DNA from: Noviherbaspirillum sp. UKPF54
Lineage (GTDB): Bacteria; Pseudomonadota; Gammaproteobacteria; Burkholderiales; Burkholderiaceae_D
Assembly: GCF_007874125.1 (NCBI RefSeq)
Contig: NZ_CP040128.1
Coordinates: 2,480,001 to 2,544,000 of the forward strand
Direction: 5' to 3'
Length of the DNA: 64,000 nucleotides
Part shown: positions 1-9,060 of the stretch, one piece after another
Numbering within the stretch: position 1 is the stretch's first letter
Layout of the letters: every line of letters begins with the position of its first letter
The notes under the pieces: generated by a model
Database searches by the model: none
Told to the model about the DNA's origin: nothing
What the model saw: only the letters and a program-made list of their open reading frames with translations
Translations under genes and position numbers: made by a program

Positions 1-215
1 CGCACGTGGTGCGAGGAAGCGTCTGCGCCATCGAGGAATACCTGGCCGGAATCCGGCCGCTCCAGGCCGGCGATGATGCGCAACAGCGTGGTCTTGCCGC
101 AGCCGGAAGGTCCGAGCAGCGCAGTCAGTTCGCCTTGCGGAAAATCGAGCGAAACGCCGTCGAGGGCGACGAAGCCGCCGAAGCGCTTGTTGATGTTGTG
201 GACTTCGATAGCCAT
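1..215 (-). CDS. cysA: Sulfate/thiosulfate ABC transporter ATP-binding protein CysA (N-terminal part, cut by window edge)
   Basis: Only the first 71 codons lie in the window; the gene runs off position 1. The ATG complements positions 213-215, one base beyond the cysW stop. The protein begins [15 protein letters not shown] and contains the Walker A motif GPSGCGKTT, followed by [14 protein letters not shown], which is typical of CysA. It would energise the cytoplasmic side of the CysT-CysW sulfate permease. Signature and Walker B motifs are outside the window, so the assignment rests on Walker A, the neighbouring permease genes and the gene order T-W-A. Confidence 0.9.
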   Translation of the reverse strand, partial: MAIEVHNINKRFGGFVALDGVSLDFPQGELTALLGPSGCGKTTLLRIIAGLERPDSGQVFLDGADASSHHV

Positions 216-216
216 G

Positions 217-1119
217 TCAGTTTTCCCGCAGCGGTTGTAGGTTGGTTTCGTGCGCGCGCCATTCGACGAAAGTCTTCAGCGCGAGCGTGACGAGCGCGAG
301 CAAGGCCAGCAGCGATGCAACGGCGAACGCGGCGGCGAAGTTGTATTCGTTGTACAAAATCTCAACCTGCAGCGGCATGGTGTTGGTCTCGCCGCGAATG
401 TGGCCGGACACTACCGATACCGCGCCGAATTCGCCCATCGCCCGCGCGTTACACAGGATCACCCCGTACAGCAGGCCCCATTTGATGTTGGGCAGCGTCA
501 CATGCCAGAAGGTGCGCCAGCCGGAGGCGCCCAGCACCAGCGCAGCCTCTTCTTCCTCCGTTCCCTGCGACTGCATCAGCGGAATCAGTTCGCGCGCGAC
601 GAAGGGAAAGGTGACGAAGATCGTCGCCAGCACGATGCCCGGCACGGCGAACAGGATCTTGATGTCGTGCTCGCGCAGCCAGGGACCGAGCCAGCCCTGC
701 GCGCCGAAGATCAGCACGTAGATCAGGCCGGAGATCACCGGCGACACCGAGAACGGCAGGTCGATCAGCGTGAGCAGCACGCTCTTGCCGCGGAACTCGA
801 ACTTGGCTACGGTCCAGGCGGCGGCCACGCCGAACACCAGGTTCAGCGGCACCGCGATCGCCGCCGTGAGCAAGGTCAGCCTGATGGCGGACACCGCGTC
901 GGGGTCGCCAATCGCCGCCAGGTAGGTGCCGAGTCCCTTCTTCAAGGCTTCGGCAAAGACCGCCGCCAGCGGCACGAACAGGAACAGCGTCAGGAACGCC
1001 AGCGCAACGCCGGTCAGCAGTACGCGTACCCAGAATGGCTCGACCGTGGCCGCCGGCGCGTGCACCGGTTCGGCGCGCCCATGGGCAGCGACGGGCAAGG
1101 TGGAAACGACAGCATTCAT
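217..1119 (-). CDS. cysW: Sulfate ABC transporter permease CysW
   Basis: A 300-residue inner-membrane permease with about six hydrophobic segments. A cytoplasmic EAA loop ([21 protein letters not shown] region, near residue 190) docks the ATPase. The N-terminal ~30 residues are an alanine/histidine-rich extension before the first membrane helix. It lies between cysT upstream (1-base gap) and cysA downstream (1-base gap), so the three are co-transcribed on the minus strand. With CysT it forms the channel for sulfate and thiosulfate delivered by a periplasmic binding protein. That protein is not next to the operon here; a candidate lies at 13278-14294. Confidence 0.93.
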   Translation of the reverse strand: MNAVVSTLPVAAHGRAEPVHAPAATVEPFWVRVLLTGVALAFLTLFLFVPLAAVFAEALKKGLGTYLAAIGDPDAVSAIRLTLLTAAIAVPLNLVFGVAAAWTVAKFEFRGKSVLLTLIDLPFSVSPVISGLIYVLIFGAQGWLGPWLREHDIKILFAVPGIVLATIFVTFPFVARELIPLMQSQGTEEEEAALVLGASGWRTFWHVTLPNIKWGLLYGVILCNARAMGEFGAVSVVSGHIRGETNTMPLQVEILYNEYNFAAAFAVASLLALLALVTLALKTFVEWRAHETNLQPLREN

Positions 1120-1120
1120 G

Positions 1121-1996
1121 TCAGGCTTTCTGCGCCTGGCCGCGCAGGCGCGTCCAGGCTTGCAACAGGTTGATCGTCAGGAGCAGCGCGAACGACACGA
1201 TCAGCATCACGACCGCGATCGCGGTGGCGCCGGCGTAGTCGTACTGTTCCAGCTTGGTGATGATGAATAGCGGCGTGATCTCGGACACCATTGGCATGTT
1301 GCCGGCGATGAAGATCACCGAGCCGTACTCGCCGGTGGCGCGTGCGAACGCCAGCGCGAAACCAGTCAGCAAGGCCGGCAGGATGGTCGGGAAAATCACC
1401 TTGATAAAGGTTTGCAGGCGGTTGGCACCGAGGCTGGCGGCCGCCTCTTCCAGCTCGTGCTCGGCTTCCTCCAGCACCGGCTGGACGGTGCGCACCACGA
1501 ACGGCAGGCCGATGAAGGTCAGGGCCACCACCGCGCCCAGCGGCGTGAACGCGACCTTGATCCCGGCCGGCTCCAGATAGCGGCCGATCCAGCCATTGCC
1601 CGAATACAGAGCGGTCAGCGCGATCCCGGCCACGGCGGTCGGCAAGGCGAACGGAAGATCGACCAGCGCATCGATGATGCGCTTGCCGGGAAAGCGGTAG
1701 CGCACCAGCACCCAGGCGACGATGCCGCCAAACAGGACATTGAGGGCCGCGCCGATCAGCGACGCGCCGAAGCTGAGCTTGTAGGAAGCGACTACCCGCT
1801 CCGACGTGACAGCGCTCCAGAATGCATCCCACGTCATCGCGAAGGTTTTCAGGAACACTGCCGACAGCGGGATCAGCACGATCAGTGCCAGGTAAAACAG
1901 GGTAAAGCCAAGCGATAGCTTAAAACCCGGCATCACCCGCGACGCCGCATTGCTCCCCTGGTTGTTCCCCTTACATGTCGTTCCGGCGGCTCCCAT
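1121..1996 (-). CDS. cysT: Sulfate ABC transporter permease CysT (CysU)
   Basis: A 291-residue permease with six predicted membrane helices, starting with [19 protein letters not shown] at residue 23. The EAA loop [17 protein letters not shown] lies near residue 185. It pairs with CysW and is first in the cysTWA operon. The long form starting at 1996 is given because relatives carry a short basic stretch before the PGF motif; an internal ATG at 1930 is the alternative start. The upstream 1997-2100 stretch is AT-rich and would hold the operon promoter and any CysB site, but I could not assign a specific operator. Confidence 0.93.
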   Translation of the reverse strand: MGAAGTTCKGNNQGSNAASRVMPGFKLSLGFTLFYLALIVLIPLSAVFLKTFAMTWDAFWSAVTSERVVASYKLSFGASLIGAALNVLFGGIVAWVLVRYRFPGKRIIDALVDLPFALPTAVAGIALTALYSGNGWIGRYLEPAGIKVAFTPLGAVVALTFIGLPFVVRTVQPVLEEAEHELEEAAASLGANRLQTFIKVIFPTILPALLTGFALAFARATGEYGSVIFIAGNMPMVSEITPLFIITKLEQYDYAGATAIAVVMLIVSFALLLTINLLQAWTRLRGQAQKA

Positions 1997-2212
1997 TGAT
2001 CATTCCTTTATTACAAATACAGCTATGGAAGACGCATAATTGCATTCAGTTGTTATAAAGAGAACGACTTTTTTTGCATGTCGATAGAACGATTTCAACT
2101 ATCCGGATGGCGCGAACGGCGACATTGCCGGGACCGGCGTGCCGCAGGCGCGGGGCAGGACGGATGACGCGGTAAAACGCGGTACTTGAAGGATGAGGCG
2201 GGTGGAGGCGGT

Positions 2213-2716
2213 TCAGCTGCCCGCGCCTGGATAGAGACTGGCTTCGTTCGCCGCATCAGGCTGCTTAGCCTTGGCGACGTACCGGGCGATGTGCATATCC
2301 GATTCCATGATGTGATAGCGCAGCCATCTTCGAAGAAATTGCCACATATCTGTATAGGCAATCGGTTTCTCATCCACGAAATCCTGGTAGAGCTTGCGGA
2401 CGTGGCGTGCCAAAAGACTGTGTTCGAACCGGTGATCCTCGAAGCCGGGGTAGTTAACCGCCGCCATAAGCGCTTCTTCCCGGGCGAAGTGCCCTTGTAT
2501 ATAACTCAGCAGCTCGCGCAGGATATTTGCGACGACGGTATTGTCTTGCTCCTGCAGGCTTGCATTGCGCAGCCGCTCCGCGATATCGAAAAGACAGCGG
2601 TGGTCGGCATCGATACCCTCGTGGCCGCAGGCGAGGGAATCCGTCCACGCGTAATAACGCAAGTCTTCAGCTGCGGCTACGTTGCTATCTAATTGATCGA
2701 CGGGCTTGATGGCCAT
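2213..2716 (-). CDS. Bacteriohemerythrin-like oxygen/metal-binding protein
   Basis: A 167-residue cytosolic protein of the hemerythrin family. The diiron ligand pattern is visible in order: an early His in ACGHEGIDADHR, HFAREE (HxxxE), HRFEH (HxxxH) and HIMESD (HxxxxD). Such proteins bind O2 reversibly or scavenge NO. The reading frame stays open upstream to 2998, but homology begins at MAIKPVD. An AGAGG ribosome-binding site stands just before that ATG at 2716, so I use this start. It is monocistronic, divergent from metN and downstream of cysT on the same strand with a gap of over 200 bases. Confidence 0.85.
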   Translation of the reverse strand: MAIKPVDQLDSNVAAAEDLRYYAWTDSLACGHEGIDADHRCLFDIAERLRNASLQEQDNTVVANILRELLSYIQGHFAREEALMAAVNYPGFEDHRFEHSLLARHVRKLYQDFVDEKPIAYTDMWQFLRRWLRYHIMESDMHIARYVAKAKQPDAANEASLYPGAGS

Positions 2717-3150
2717 AATTACCTCTACTGCGCCCTTCCCACTGCGGGTTGGGCCGGTCGCTCGAAGGCCATTGCGACGTTGCAAACGCGTCCAAATGGC
2801 ATATCTATTGTTATCAGCATTGCACAACGGGAACATTTCTGCAATTCGAGGCCTGCTTTGTCGTCGCAGCCCTTGCCATGGGCAGCGACGCTCCGCCCCT
2901 TCGATATTCATGATCTTCGGCGCCCACCAACCTTGGCTGACATTTGTTCGGCGGAAAAAGCAAATTCCGCGAAAAGCTAGGGTTATGGGCAATATCACCT
3001 ATAAGCAAATGAGAAATGCTTCGTTCCTGATTGACATCCCTTTCGTTAATCTTCAGCTCTTTCGCGCAAGTCATGGGCCGTGATCCGGCCCGGGCCCCGG
3101 CGCTCAACGATACCGGCTACAGCCGGCAGGGAATCAGGCAGTTCAGGCAC
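2717..3150. promoter_or_regulatory. Divergent intergenic region between hemerythrin and metN
   Basis: A 434-base stretch between the divergent hemerythrin and metN genes. It contains a TTGACA hexamer at 3031-3036 facing metN, without a convincing -10 element. Two small GC hairpins follow in the presumed metN leader: GGGCC/GGCCC at 3075-3079 and 3087-3091, and CCGGC/GCCGG at 3113-3117 and 3122-3126. No known methionine or SAM riboswitch consensus was recognised. In-frame ATG and TTG codons at 3073 and 3031 could extend MetN, but these codons lack similarity to MetN proteins. Confidence 0.4.
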
Positions 3151-4164
3151 GTGATATACATTGAAAATCTCCACAAGAGCTACCGGGTCGGCAATCGCGA
3201 AGTCAGCGCGCTGCACGACCTCAGCTTGCACATCCCAAAAGGGAAAATCTTCGGCATCATCGGCCGCTCGGGCGCGGGCAAGAGCACGCTGCTGCGCACC
3301 TTCAACCTGCTCGAGCGTCCCACGCGCGGTTCCGTGCGCATCGACGGCGTCGACATTACGACGCTGGCCAAGGCGGACCTGGACCGCACGCGGCAGCACA
3401 TCGGCATGGTGTTCCAGAACTTCAACCTGCTGTCGGCGAAGACCGTCGGCGCGAATGTCGAGTTCCCGCTCAAGCTGGCCGGCGGCTTCACCCGGGAGGA
3501 ACGCCAGCGGCGGGTGGACGAACTGCTGGAACTGGTCGGCCTGAGCGCGCACAAGGACAAGTATCCGGCGCAGCTGTCGGGCGGCCAGAAGCAGCGCGTC
3601 GGCATCGCCCGCGCCATCGCGAACGCGCCTCGGCTGCTGCTGTGCGACGAGGCGACTTCCGCGCTCGACCCGGAAACGACGCAGTCCATCCTCGCGCTGC
3701 TGGCCGAAATCAACGCGCGGCTCGGCCTCACCATCGTGCTGATCACGCACGAGATGCAAGTCATCCGCAGCATCTGCGACCGGGTCGCGGTCATCGAGGC
3801 GGGCGACATCGTCGAGACGGGCGAGGTCAGCGACGTGTTCCTGCATCCGAAGCACCCCGTCACCCGCGCCCTCGTCGCGGAATACACGCATGACGACGTC
3901 GACCTGACCGGCGTGCGCGCGGGCGCGGACAGCGGGCGCCGGGTGCGCCTCACCTATGTCGGCGACACGGCCTACCAGCCCATCCTGACCCACGTCGTCG
4001 AACAGACCCGCGCCACGATCACCATCCTGCAAGGCGCGGTGTCGCGCATCAAGGACAAGCCTTACGGCCAGCTGCTGGTGGAAATCGGCGGCGGAAACGA
4101 GGAGGCAGGCGCCGTGATCGACCTGTTCCGCCGCCTGGATGTGCACTGCGAGGTATTGAACTGA
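3151..4164 (+). CDS. metN: D/L-methionine ABC transporter ATP-binding protein MetN
   Basis: The ATPase of the methionine importer, 337 residues from a GTG start at 3151, where similarity to MetN (IYIENLHKSY) begins. Walker A GRSGAGKST is near residue 38, the signature LSGGQKQRVGIARA near 142 and Walker B LLCDEATS near 163. After about residue 265 comes a regulatory C-terminal domain (NIL/ACT-like) that binds methionine and inhibits transport in MetN homologues. The stop codon overlaps the metI start (TGATG), so the genes are translationally coupled. Upstream in-frame ATG (3073) and TTG (3031) starts would add unrelated residues and are less likely. Confidence 0.93.
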   Translation: MIYIENLHKSYRVGNREVSALHDLSLHIPKGKIFGIIGRSGAGKSTLLRTFNLLERPTRGSVRIDGVDITTLAKADLDRTRQHIGMVFQNFNLLSAKTVGANVEFPLKLAGGFTREERQRRVDELLELVGLSAHKDKYPAQLSGGQKQRVGIARAIANAPRLLLCDEATSALDPETTQSILALLAEINARLGLTIVLITHEMQVIRSICDRVAVIEAGDIVETGEVSDVFLHPKHPVTRALVAEYTHDDVDLTGVRAGADSGRRVRLTYVGDTAYQPILTHVVEQTRATITILQGAVSRIKDKPYGQLLVEIGGGNEEAGAVIDLFRRLDVHCEVLN

Positions 4165-4823
4165 TGGATTTCTCGAATATCGACTGGGCCGACATCGGCC
4201 AGGCCACGATCGACACGCTCACCATGACTGGCGTGTCGCTGGTCTTTACCATACTGCTCGGCTTGCCGCTCGGCGTGCTGCTGTTCCTGACAGGGCGCGG
4301 CCAGCTGCTCGAGCAGCGCGGCGTGTATGCCGTGCTGTCGCTGGTCGTGAACGTGCTGCGTTCGCTGCCGTTCATCATCCTGCTGATCGTGATGATTCCC
4401 GTGACGCTGGCGCTGGTCGGCACCTCGCTCGGCGTCGAGGGCACGATACCGCCGCTCGTCGTCGGCACCACGCCGTTCTTCGCGCGCCTGGTGGAAAACG
4501 TGCTGCGCGAAGTCGACCGCGGCGTGATCGAGGCTTGCCAGGCGATGGGAGCCAAGACCCGTCAGATCGTGCTCAATGCGCTGCTGCCGGAAGCCCTGCC
4601 CGGCCTGCTGGCCGCCGCCACCGTCACCACCATCGCGCTCGTTTCCTATGCCGCCATGTCCGGCGTCGTCGGCGGCGGCGGACTGGGCGACCTCGCGCTG
4701 CGTTACGGCTACCAGCGTTTCCAGACCGACGTGATGATCGTGACCGTTTCCATTCTTGTCGTGCTGGTGCAATTGCTGCAGGTCTGCGGCGACCGCCTGG
4801 TGCGCCATTTCACCCGCCGGTAA
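4164..4823 (+). CDS. metI: Methionine ABC transporter permease MetI
   Basis: A 219-residue inner-membrane permease with about five hydrophobic segments. The conserved loop EACQAMGAKTRQIVLNALLPEA near residue 125 contacts MetN. It is typical in length for MetI and is followed within 30 bases by metQ. Its start overlaps the metN stop by one base. It transports L-methionine, and often D-methionine, from the MetQ-loaded periplasm. Confidence 0.94.
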   Translation: MDFSNIDWADIGQATIDTLTMTGVSLVFTILLGLPLGVLLFLTGRGQLLEQRGVYAVLSLVVNVLRSLPFIILLIVMIPVTLALVGTSLGVEGTIPPLVVGTTPFFARLVENVLREVDRGVIEACQAMGAKTRQIVLNALLPEALPGLLAAATVTTIALVSYAAMSGVVGGGGLGDLALRYGYQRFQTDVMIVTVSILVVLVQLLQVCGDRLVRHFTRR

Positions 4824-4850
4824 TCCCGAGTGTTTTTCAAAGGAGTATTT

Positions 4851-5639
4851 ATGCGTCTCAAATTTGCCCTGTTCGCCTCGACCCTAAGCCTCGTACTGCC
4901 GCTGGCCGCGCAAGCCGCCGACAAGCTCGTCATCGCAGCCACTCCGGTTCCGCACGCGGAGATCCTGGAATTCGTCAAGCCGCAGCTCGCCAAGCAAGGC
5001 GTCGACCTCCAGGTCAAGGTCTTCACCGACTACGTGCAGCCGGCCGTGCAGGTGAACGAAAAACGCCTGGACGGCAATTTCTTCCTGCACCAACCCTATC
5101 TCGACGAGTTCAAGAAGGGGCACAAGAATGACATCGAGGTCCCGGTGGCCAAGGTGCACGTGGAACCTTTCGCCGGATATTCGACGAAATACAAGAAGCT
5201 CGCCGACCTGCCGCACGGTGCCACGGTCGCGATCCCGAACGATCCGTCCAACTCCGGCCGTGCACTGCTGCTGCTCGAACGCCAGGGCTTGCTCAAGCTG
5301 AAGGATTCCCGCAGCACTTCGGCGACCAAGAAAGACATCGTGTCCAATCCGAAGGACCTGAAGATCCGCGAACTGGAAGCCGCGACCCTGCCGCGCGTGC
5401 TCAACCAGGTCGACCTGGCGCTGATCAACACCAACTATGCGCTGGAAGCGAAACTGAACCCGGTGAAGGATTCGCTCTTCATCGAAGACGGCAATTCCCC
5501 GTACGCGAACCTGCTGGTCGCGCGCGAAGACAACAAGGACAGCGCCGCCATCAAGAAGCTGTCCGCGGCATTGACTTCGCCCGAGGTGAAGAAATTCATC
5601 GAGGAAAAGTACAAGGGCGCGATCGTCCCGGCATTCTGA
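4851..5639 (+). CDS. metQ: Methionine-binding protein MetQ
   Basis: A 262-residue periplasmic substrate-binding protein of the NlpA/MetQ family. It has a signal peptide (MRLKFALFASTLSLVLPLAAQA) ending in a signal peptidase I-type AQA site. There is no lipobox cysteine, unlike many MetQ lipoproteins, so it is probably soluble. Family landmarks include TPVPHAEIL, the LDGNFFLHQPYL motif and DPSNSGRAL. An AAAGGAG ribosome-binding site precedes the ATG at 4851. An upstream in-frame start at 4830 would break the signal peptide. It is the last gene of metNIQ and is followed by a clear terminator. Confidence 0.94.
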   Translation: MRLKFALFASTLSLVLPLAAQAADKLVIAATPVPHAEILEFVKPQLAKQGVDLQVKVFTDYVQPAVQVNEKRLDGNFFLHQPYLDEFKKGHKNDIEVPVAKVHVEPFAGYSTKYKKLADLPHGATVAIPNDPSNSGRALLLLERQGLLKLKDSRSTSATKKDIVSNPKDLKIRELEAATLPRVLNQVDLALINTNYALEAKLNPVKDSLFIEDGNSPYANLLVAREDNKDSAAIKKLSAALTSPEVKKFIEEKYKGAIVPAF

Positions 5640-5655
5640 TCGCGGCTTCCTCCAG

Positions 5656-5684
5656 GGCGCGGTGATGACCGCGCCTTTTTTCTT
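5656..5684 (+). terminator. Rho-independent terminator of metNIQ
   Basis: A perfect 8-bp stem (GGCGCGGT at 5656-5663 with ACCGCGCC at 5668-5675) and 4-base loop is followed by a run of six T and a further TTT. It lies 17 bases after the metQ stop. Confidence 0.88.
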
Positions 5685-5808
5685 TAGAGGGCTGCCGGCG
5701 ACCACTTCGGCGCCTTCGCACATTCCCTTGCCAGATCGACCAAAACACCGAACGGGCTACCGTCGGCGTTGACGAGTTATCGCGACATGCTGGCTGGAGC
5801 CAGCCGGA

Positions 5809-7320
5809 TCAAGACACGGAGCCTTCCGGCGTCGCATGTCCGGCATGATGGTGTCCCGCTCCCAAGATCAATTGCACGATGGCTGCTATCGCGACATTGG
5901 CCAGCAGGGCCACCAACCCCGTGTACAGGGTGTAGCCGACGCCGCCGAGCAGGAACGTATGCACCGGCTTGAGACCGTCAGCCAATGCCAGCCAGCTTCC
6001 GCTTGCCATCCCGACAGCCCATCCGACCAGCAGCGCGGGCGCCCGGAACCAGCGTGAAAAGGCCGCGAATACGACCGAAGGGAAGGTTTGAAGAATCCAG
6101 ACGCCACCGAGCAACTGGAGATCCAGCGCAAATTTGGTCGGCAAAAACAGGATGAATACCAGCGCGCCTGCTTTGACGACGAGCGAAACGATCTTGGCTA
6201 CCTGTTGCTCGCGTGCAGGCGTCATGTCTGGATGCAGGTAAGGCTTCCAGAAGTTTCGCGTGAACAGATTGGAGGCGCCGATGGACATGACGGCGGCGGG
6301 CACTAACGCGCCGATGGCAATGGCGGCAAAGGCAAATCCGGTAAACCAGCTGGGGAACAGCGCATTGAACAGCGCCGGCACGACGTCGTTGTTGTTAGTA
6401 ACAGTCAACTTGGCCGCATACGCCATGAAGCCAAGCAAGGCGATCAATCCGAGGAGTACGGTATAGGCGGGCAGGAATACCGCATTCTTGCGGATCGTAT
6501 CGGCACTGTTCGAGGCAAAAATCCCGGTCAGGGTATGCGGATACATGAACGCGGCGAGCGCCGAGCCGAGCGCCAGGGTAGCGAAAGGCAGCATCTGTTG
6601 CGGCTTCAAGGTGATCCCGGTCGCGCCGCCCTTGGCGGCAAAGGCATCGTTGGCCGCTGCAAACACGGTACCGTATCCACCCAACTTCATCGGCACCAGC
6701 ACCACGGCAACCAGCACGACGATATAGATCATCAAATCCTTGACGAAGGCAATCAACGCCGGCGCGCGCAGCCCCGCCGAATACGTATATAACGCCAGAA
6801 TCACGAACGCGATCGCAAGCGGCAGTTCGCCGGCCAGGCCGAGGGCTTTAATGACGGCTTCCATGCCCAGCAGCTGCAGCGCGATATAGGGCATCGTGGC
6901 GACCACGCCGGTAAGCGCGACGACAAATTCGAGCGTTCGGGAACCGTAGTGGCCATACACCACGTCCGCGGCGGTCACATGTCCGGCGCGATGCGCCTCC
7001 TGCCACAGCCGCGGCATGATGACAAACACGATCGGATACACAATGATGGTGTATGGCAACGCAAAGAATCCATAGGCGCCGACCGCATATACCAGAGCCG
7101 GCACGGCAATGACGGTGTAAGCGGTATAGAAATCGCCGCCGACCAGAAACCAGGTAATCCACGTCCCGAAATTCCGCCCGCCCAGCCCCCATTCGTCCAG
7201 ATGGTCTCCCTTGTGCGCCGCCCCTTTATGCCAACGCGAAGCGGCAAACCCCAGCACGGTGACCAGGGCGAAGAAGAAAACGAAGACGCCCAGCGCCGTC
7301 CAGTCAAGTCGCGTGTCCAT
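5809..7320 (-). CDS. Sodium:solute symporter family permease (MctP-like)
   Basis: A 503-residue integral membrane protein of the SSS superfamily with about 13 hydrophobic helices. The first region, WGLGGRNFGTWITWFLVGGDFYTAYT, is the conserved SSS core, and YTYSAGLRAPALIAFVKD is the middle motif. It ends in a His-rich cytoplasmic tail (GAGHHHAGH). It most resembles monocarboxylate permeases that take up acetate, pyruvate or lactate, but the substrate cannot be read from the sequence. Its ATG overlaps the stop of the small DUF3311 gene (TAATG), a pairing common for this symporter subfamily. Confidence 0.85.
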   Translation of the reverse strand: MDTRLDWTALGVFVFFFALVTVLGFAASRWHKGAAHKGDHLDEWGLGGRNFGTWITWFLVGGDFYTAYTVIAVPALVYAVGAYGFFALPYTIIVYPIVFVIMPRLWQEAHRAGHVTAADVVYGHYGSRTLEFVVALTGVVATMPYIALQLLGMEAVIKALGLAGELPLAIAFVILALYTYSAGLRAPALIAFVKDLMIYIVVLVAVVLVPMKLGGYGTVFAAANDAFAAKGGATGITLKPQQMLPFATLALGSALAAFMYPHTLTGIFASNSADTIRKNAVFLPAYTVLLGLIALLGFMAYAAKLTVTNNNDVVPALFNALFPSWFTGFAFAAIAIGALVPAAVMSIGASNLFTRNFWKPYLHPDMTPAREQQVAKIVSLVVKAGALVFILFLPTKFALDLQLLGGVWILQTFPSVVFAAFSRWFRAPALLVGWAVGMASGSWLALADGLKPVHTFLLGGVGYTLYTGLVALLANVAIAAIVQLILGAGHHHAGHATPEGSVS

Positions 7321-7499
7321 TATTCGCCCCTCCTGCGTGCCGCATGGCGATACACGATCCAGACCAGAAGCGAGGTGACCGGCACCCAGGCAAACTGGTA
7401 CCAGTAAAAAAACGGGAAGCCGAACAGGGAAGGCAGTTCGTGGTTATAGAACGGCACCCACAACAAGCCGATGAATGGGAGCAATAACAGAATCCACAT
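7320..7499 (-). CDS. DUF3311 small membrane protein, symporter partner
   Basis: A 59-residue protein beginning MWILLLLPFIGLLWVPFYN, with two hydrophobic segments and a basic tail (RHAARRRGE). It fits DUF3311, a family of short proteins encoded directly before SSS-type permeases. The stop TAA shares a base with the symporter ATG, so translation is coupled and the two probably form one transporter unit. The function of DUF3311 is not established. Confidence 0.8.
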   Translation of the reverse strand: MWILLLLPFIGLLWVPFYNHELPSLFGFPFFYWYQFAWVPVTSLLVWIVYRHAARRRGE

Positions 7500-7698
7500 G
7501 CTGGTCTCCTTGAGTGAACAAGGGATTCCGGGGAGGAACGACTGACAAGGGTGAAATCGGCCCAGTCAATTCTTAGACCAGCAACAACCGTCATGAAATC
7601 CCGTTCGATCAAGCCGTGTTGGATCGCCCGATCGCAACGGGAACGACGATGACAGTAGCGTCGTCCACCGGAACCAGGCCGGCCGCCGGCGCCGCTTG

Positions 7699-8307
7699 TC
7701 AGGCAGCTTTGAGGAGATGAGCGTCGACAAGCGGGGCGACATCAGCGGCAAAGGCGCTGGCAAGATCGTGCTCCCCACCCGGGAAAACATGTAATGTCGC
7801 GTGCGGCAGCAGGGAAGCCAAGCGCTGGCCGACACTGACAGGGCTGATGGGATCCGCATCGCCCCACAGGAGAAGCGTTGGAATGCGAAGCCCGGGAAGA
7901 ACTGGCGTTAAGTCTTCCTGGTAGGTGGAAAACCAACGAGGTAGCGAAGGATTTTCCTCGTGGAAGGATGTGCGCCAATCTTGTGCGCCAAAACCCCTCA
8001 TATTCATGCCGCCGGAGGTGACACTCAAAATCAGGTGGGTGACGAGGCCTGGTTTCTCCAGGGCGGCACGAATGGCGATTACGCCGCCCATTGATTGGGC
8101 GACCAGTGCCGTAGGCTGATCGATCTCGGCCACTACTTTGGCGACCAGATCATTAATGCCATTTATCCGTGGGTCGGGCGGAGTCGATCCAAAGCCGGGC
8201 CACCCAAAGTGGATTTTCCTGGCAGGGTGGACGAGTAGGTTCGCAACGGGCATCCACAATTCGGTTCGGCCTAATGCACCGGGAAGAAAGAGAAGTTTGG
8301 AAGGCAT
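7699..8307 (-). CDS. Alpha/beta hydrolase (last gene of the cassette cluster)
   Basis: A 202-residue single-domain alpha/beta hydrolase. The nucleophile elbow is AQSMGG (Ser near residue 72). An acid is likely in WGDADPIS (near residue 149), and the catalytic His lies in GGEHDLAS (near residue 179). There is no signal peptide, so it is cytosolic. The length and the short lid suggest a small esterase or MhpC/BioH-like hydrolase; the substrate is unknown. The start lies 20 bases after a GTTAGAC core site, as expected for a cassette. No attC follows its stop codon, so this is either a terminal, decayed cassette or an older resident gene. Confidence 0.75.
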   Translation of the reverse strand: MPSKLLFLPGALGRTELWMPVANLLVHPARKIHFGWPGFGSTPPDPRINGINDLVAKVVAEIDQPTALVAQSMGGVIAIRAALEKPGLVTHLILSVTSGGMNMRGFGAQDWRTSFHEENPSLPRWFSTYQEDLTPVLPGLRIPTLLLWGDADPISPVSVGQRLASLLPHATLHVFPGGEHDLASAFAADVAPLVDAHLLKAA

Positions 8308-8326
8308 GGGCGGGGTGTGAGGCAGG

Positions 8327-8402
8327 GTCTAACGCGCAAGTTCACCGGCGGGATGCGCAGCACGTACGTGTGCAACGCAATGCTAGGCCGATGAGGTTAA
8401 GA
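8327..8402 (-). other. attC-like recombination site 3 (diverged)
   Basis: Read on the minus strand, TCTTAAC (8396-8402) and GTTAGAC (8327-8333) bound 76 bases. An inner pair TCATCGGC/GCCGGTGA and an apical palindrome around ACGTACGT lie inside. The stop codon of the YdeI-like gene lies within the first core. The first core lacks the expected initial purine, so this copy is degenerate. Confidence 0.5.
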
Positions 8403-8966
8403 ATGGAGCGTTTCGCCATTGCTTAACATTTCAATGAATTGCGCGATTTTCCGTGCGCGCGTTTCCGGCTTCTTTGCGTTTTGTATTCTGAAAAGGATGG
8501 CATATCGATTTTTGCTGTTCAGCGTTGCAAAGAACTTCTCTGCCTTGGGATTAGCGGCAAAAGCACACTGCAAATCTTCAGGGACGGTCGCAGTGCCTGC
8601 TGGCGAATAGGCGGCATCCCATCGGCCATCCTGCTTGGCCCGATTGATCTCCTGCATCCCTGCCGGACGCATTCTTCCCGATTCGATGAGTGCTTCCGCT
8701 TTTCCTTTGTTGACCTTTGACCAAAGGCTCTTGGCAGTCCGAGGAGTGAAGCGTTGAAGCCAATAGTGCTCACTTTCCGCTTGCTTCTTGCCATCAATCC
8801 ATCCGTAGCAGAGCGCGCTTTCGAGTGCTTGGGCATATGAGACGGTAGGCCGGTCGGCTGACTTCTTCGCCAAGCGAAGCCATACGCCAGTTGAGGAGCT
8901 TCCATTACGCTCCAACCAAGTTTCCCACTCTTCCTGGCTTGCAAAAGTAAGTCTCGGATCGGTCAT
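8397..8966 (-). CDS. YdeI/OmpD-associated family protein (cassette gene)
   Basis: A 189-residue soluble protein of the YdeI/OmpD-associated (bacteriocin-protection) family. Landmarks are the N-terminal SQEEWETWLERN segment, the SALCYGWIDGKK motif near residue 50, RFTPRTAKSLWSKVN near 72, and a C-terminal helical region ending RARKIAQFIEML. Members are widespread, often horizontally transferred, and linked by annotation to resistance against cationic peptides, but no enzymatic activity is established. Its stop lies inside attC-like site 3 and its start 18 bases after site 2, so it is the third cassette reading along the minus strand. Confidence 0.82.
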   Translation of the reverse strand: MTDPRLTFASQEEWETWLERNGSSSTGVWLRLAKKSADRPTVSYAQALESALCYGWIDGKKQAESEHYWLQRFTPRTAKSLWSKVNKGKAEALIESGRMRPAGMQEINRAKQDGRWDAAYSPAGTATVPEDLQCAFAANPKAEKFFATLNSKNRYAILFRIQNAKKPETRARKIAQFIEMLSNGETLHS

Positions 8967-8984
8967 AGCATCCCTATTGATGAC

Positions 8985-9041
8985 GATTAACGATCTGGAT
9001 AACCAGGGGCGAAGCTGACTGTGTTCATCTGCAAGTTAGAC
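8985..9041 (-). other. attC-like recombination site 2
   Basis: On the minus strand GTCTAAC (9035-9041) and GTTAATC (8985-8991) enclose 57 bases. The inner arms GATGAACACAG and CTGGTTATC pair if one G and one A are left extrahelical. This matches the AAC/GTT inner-core arrangement and bulged bases of attC bottom strands. The 3' core differs from GTTRRRY at one position. Confidence 0.62.
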
Positions 9042-9060
9042 GCGACAAGGCGGAAGAATC

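Noticed and set aside
250..1173. 307-codon plus-strand frame over cysW
   Set aside because: Mirror frame of a convincing permease gene with an EAA motif; no domain similarity.
7574..7600. Possible further attC core (GTCTAAG on the minus strand) after the last cassette gene
   Set aside because: It lacks the AAC end and a partner core at suitable spacing, so it is not a usable attC.
7304..7612. 102-codon frame overlapping the DUF3311 gene in another frame
   Set aside because: The 59-residue frame at 7320-7499 fits DUF3311 and overlaps the symporter start exactly; the alternative is Ser/Cys-rich junk.
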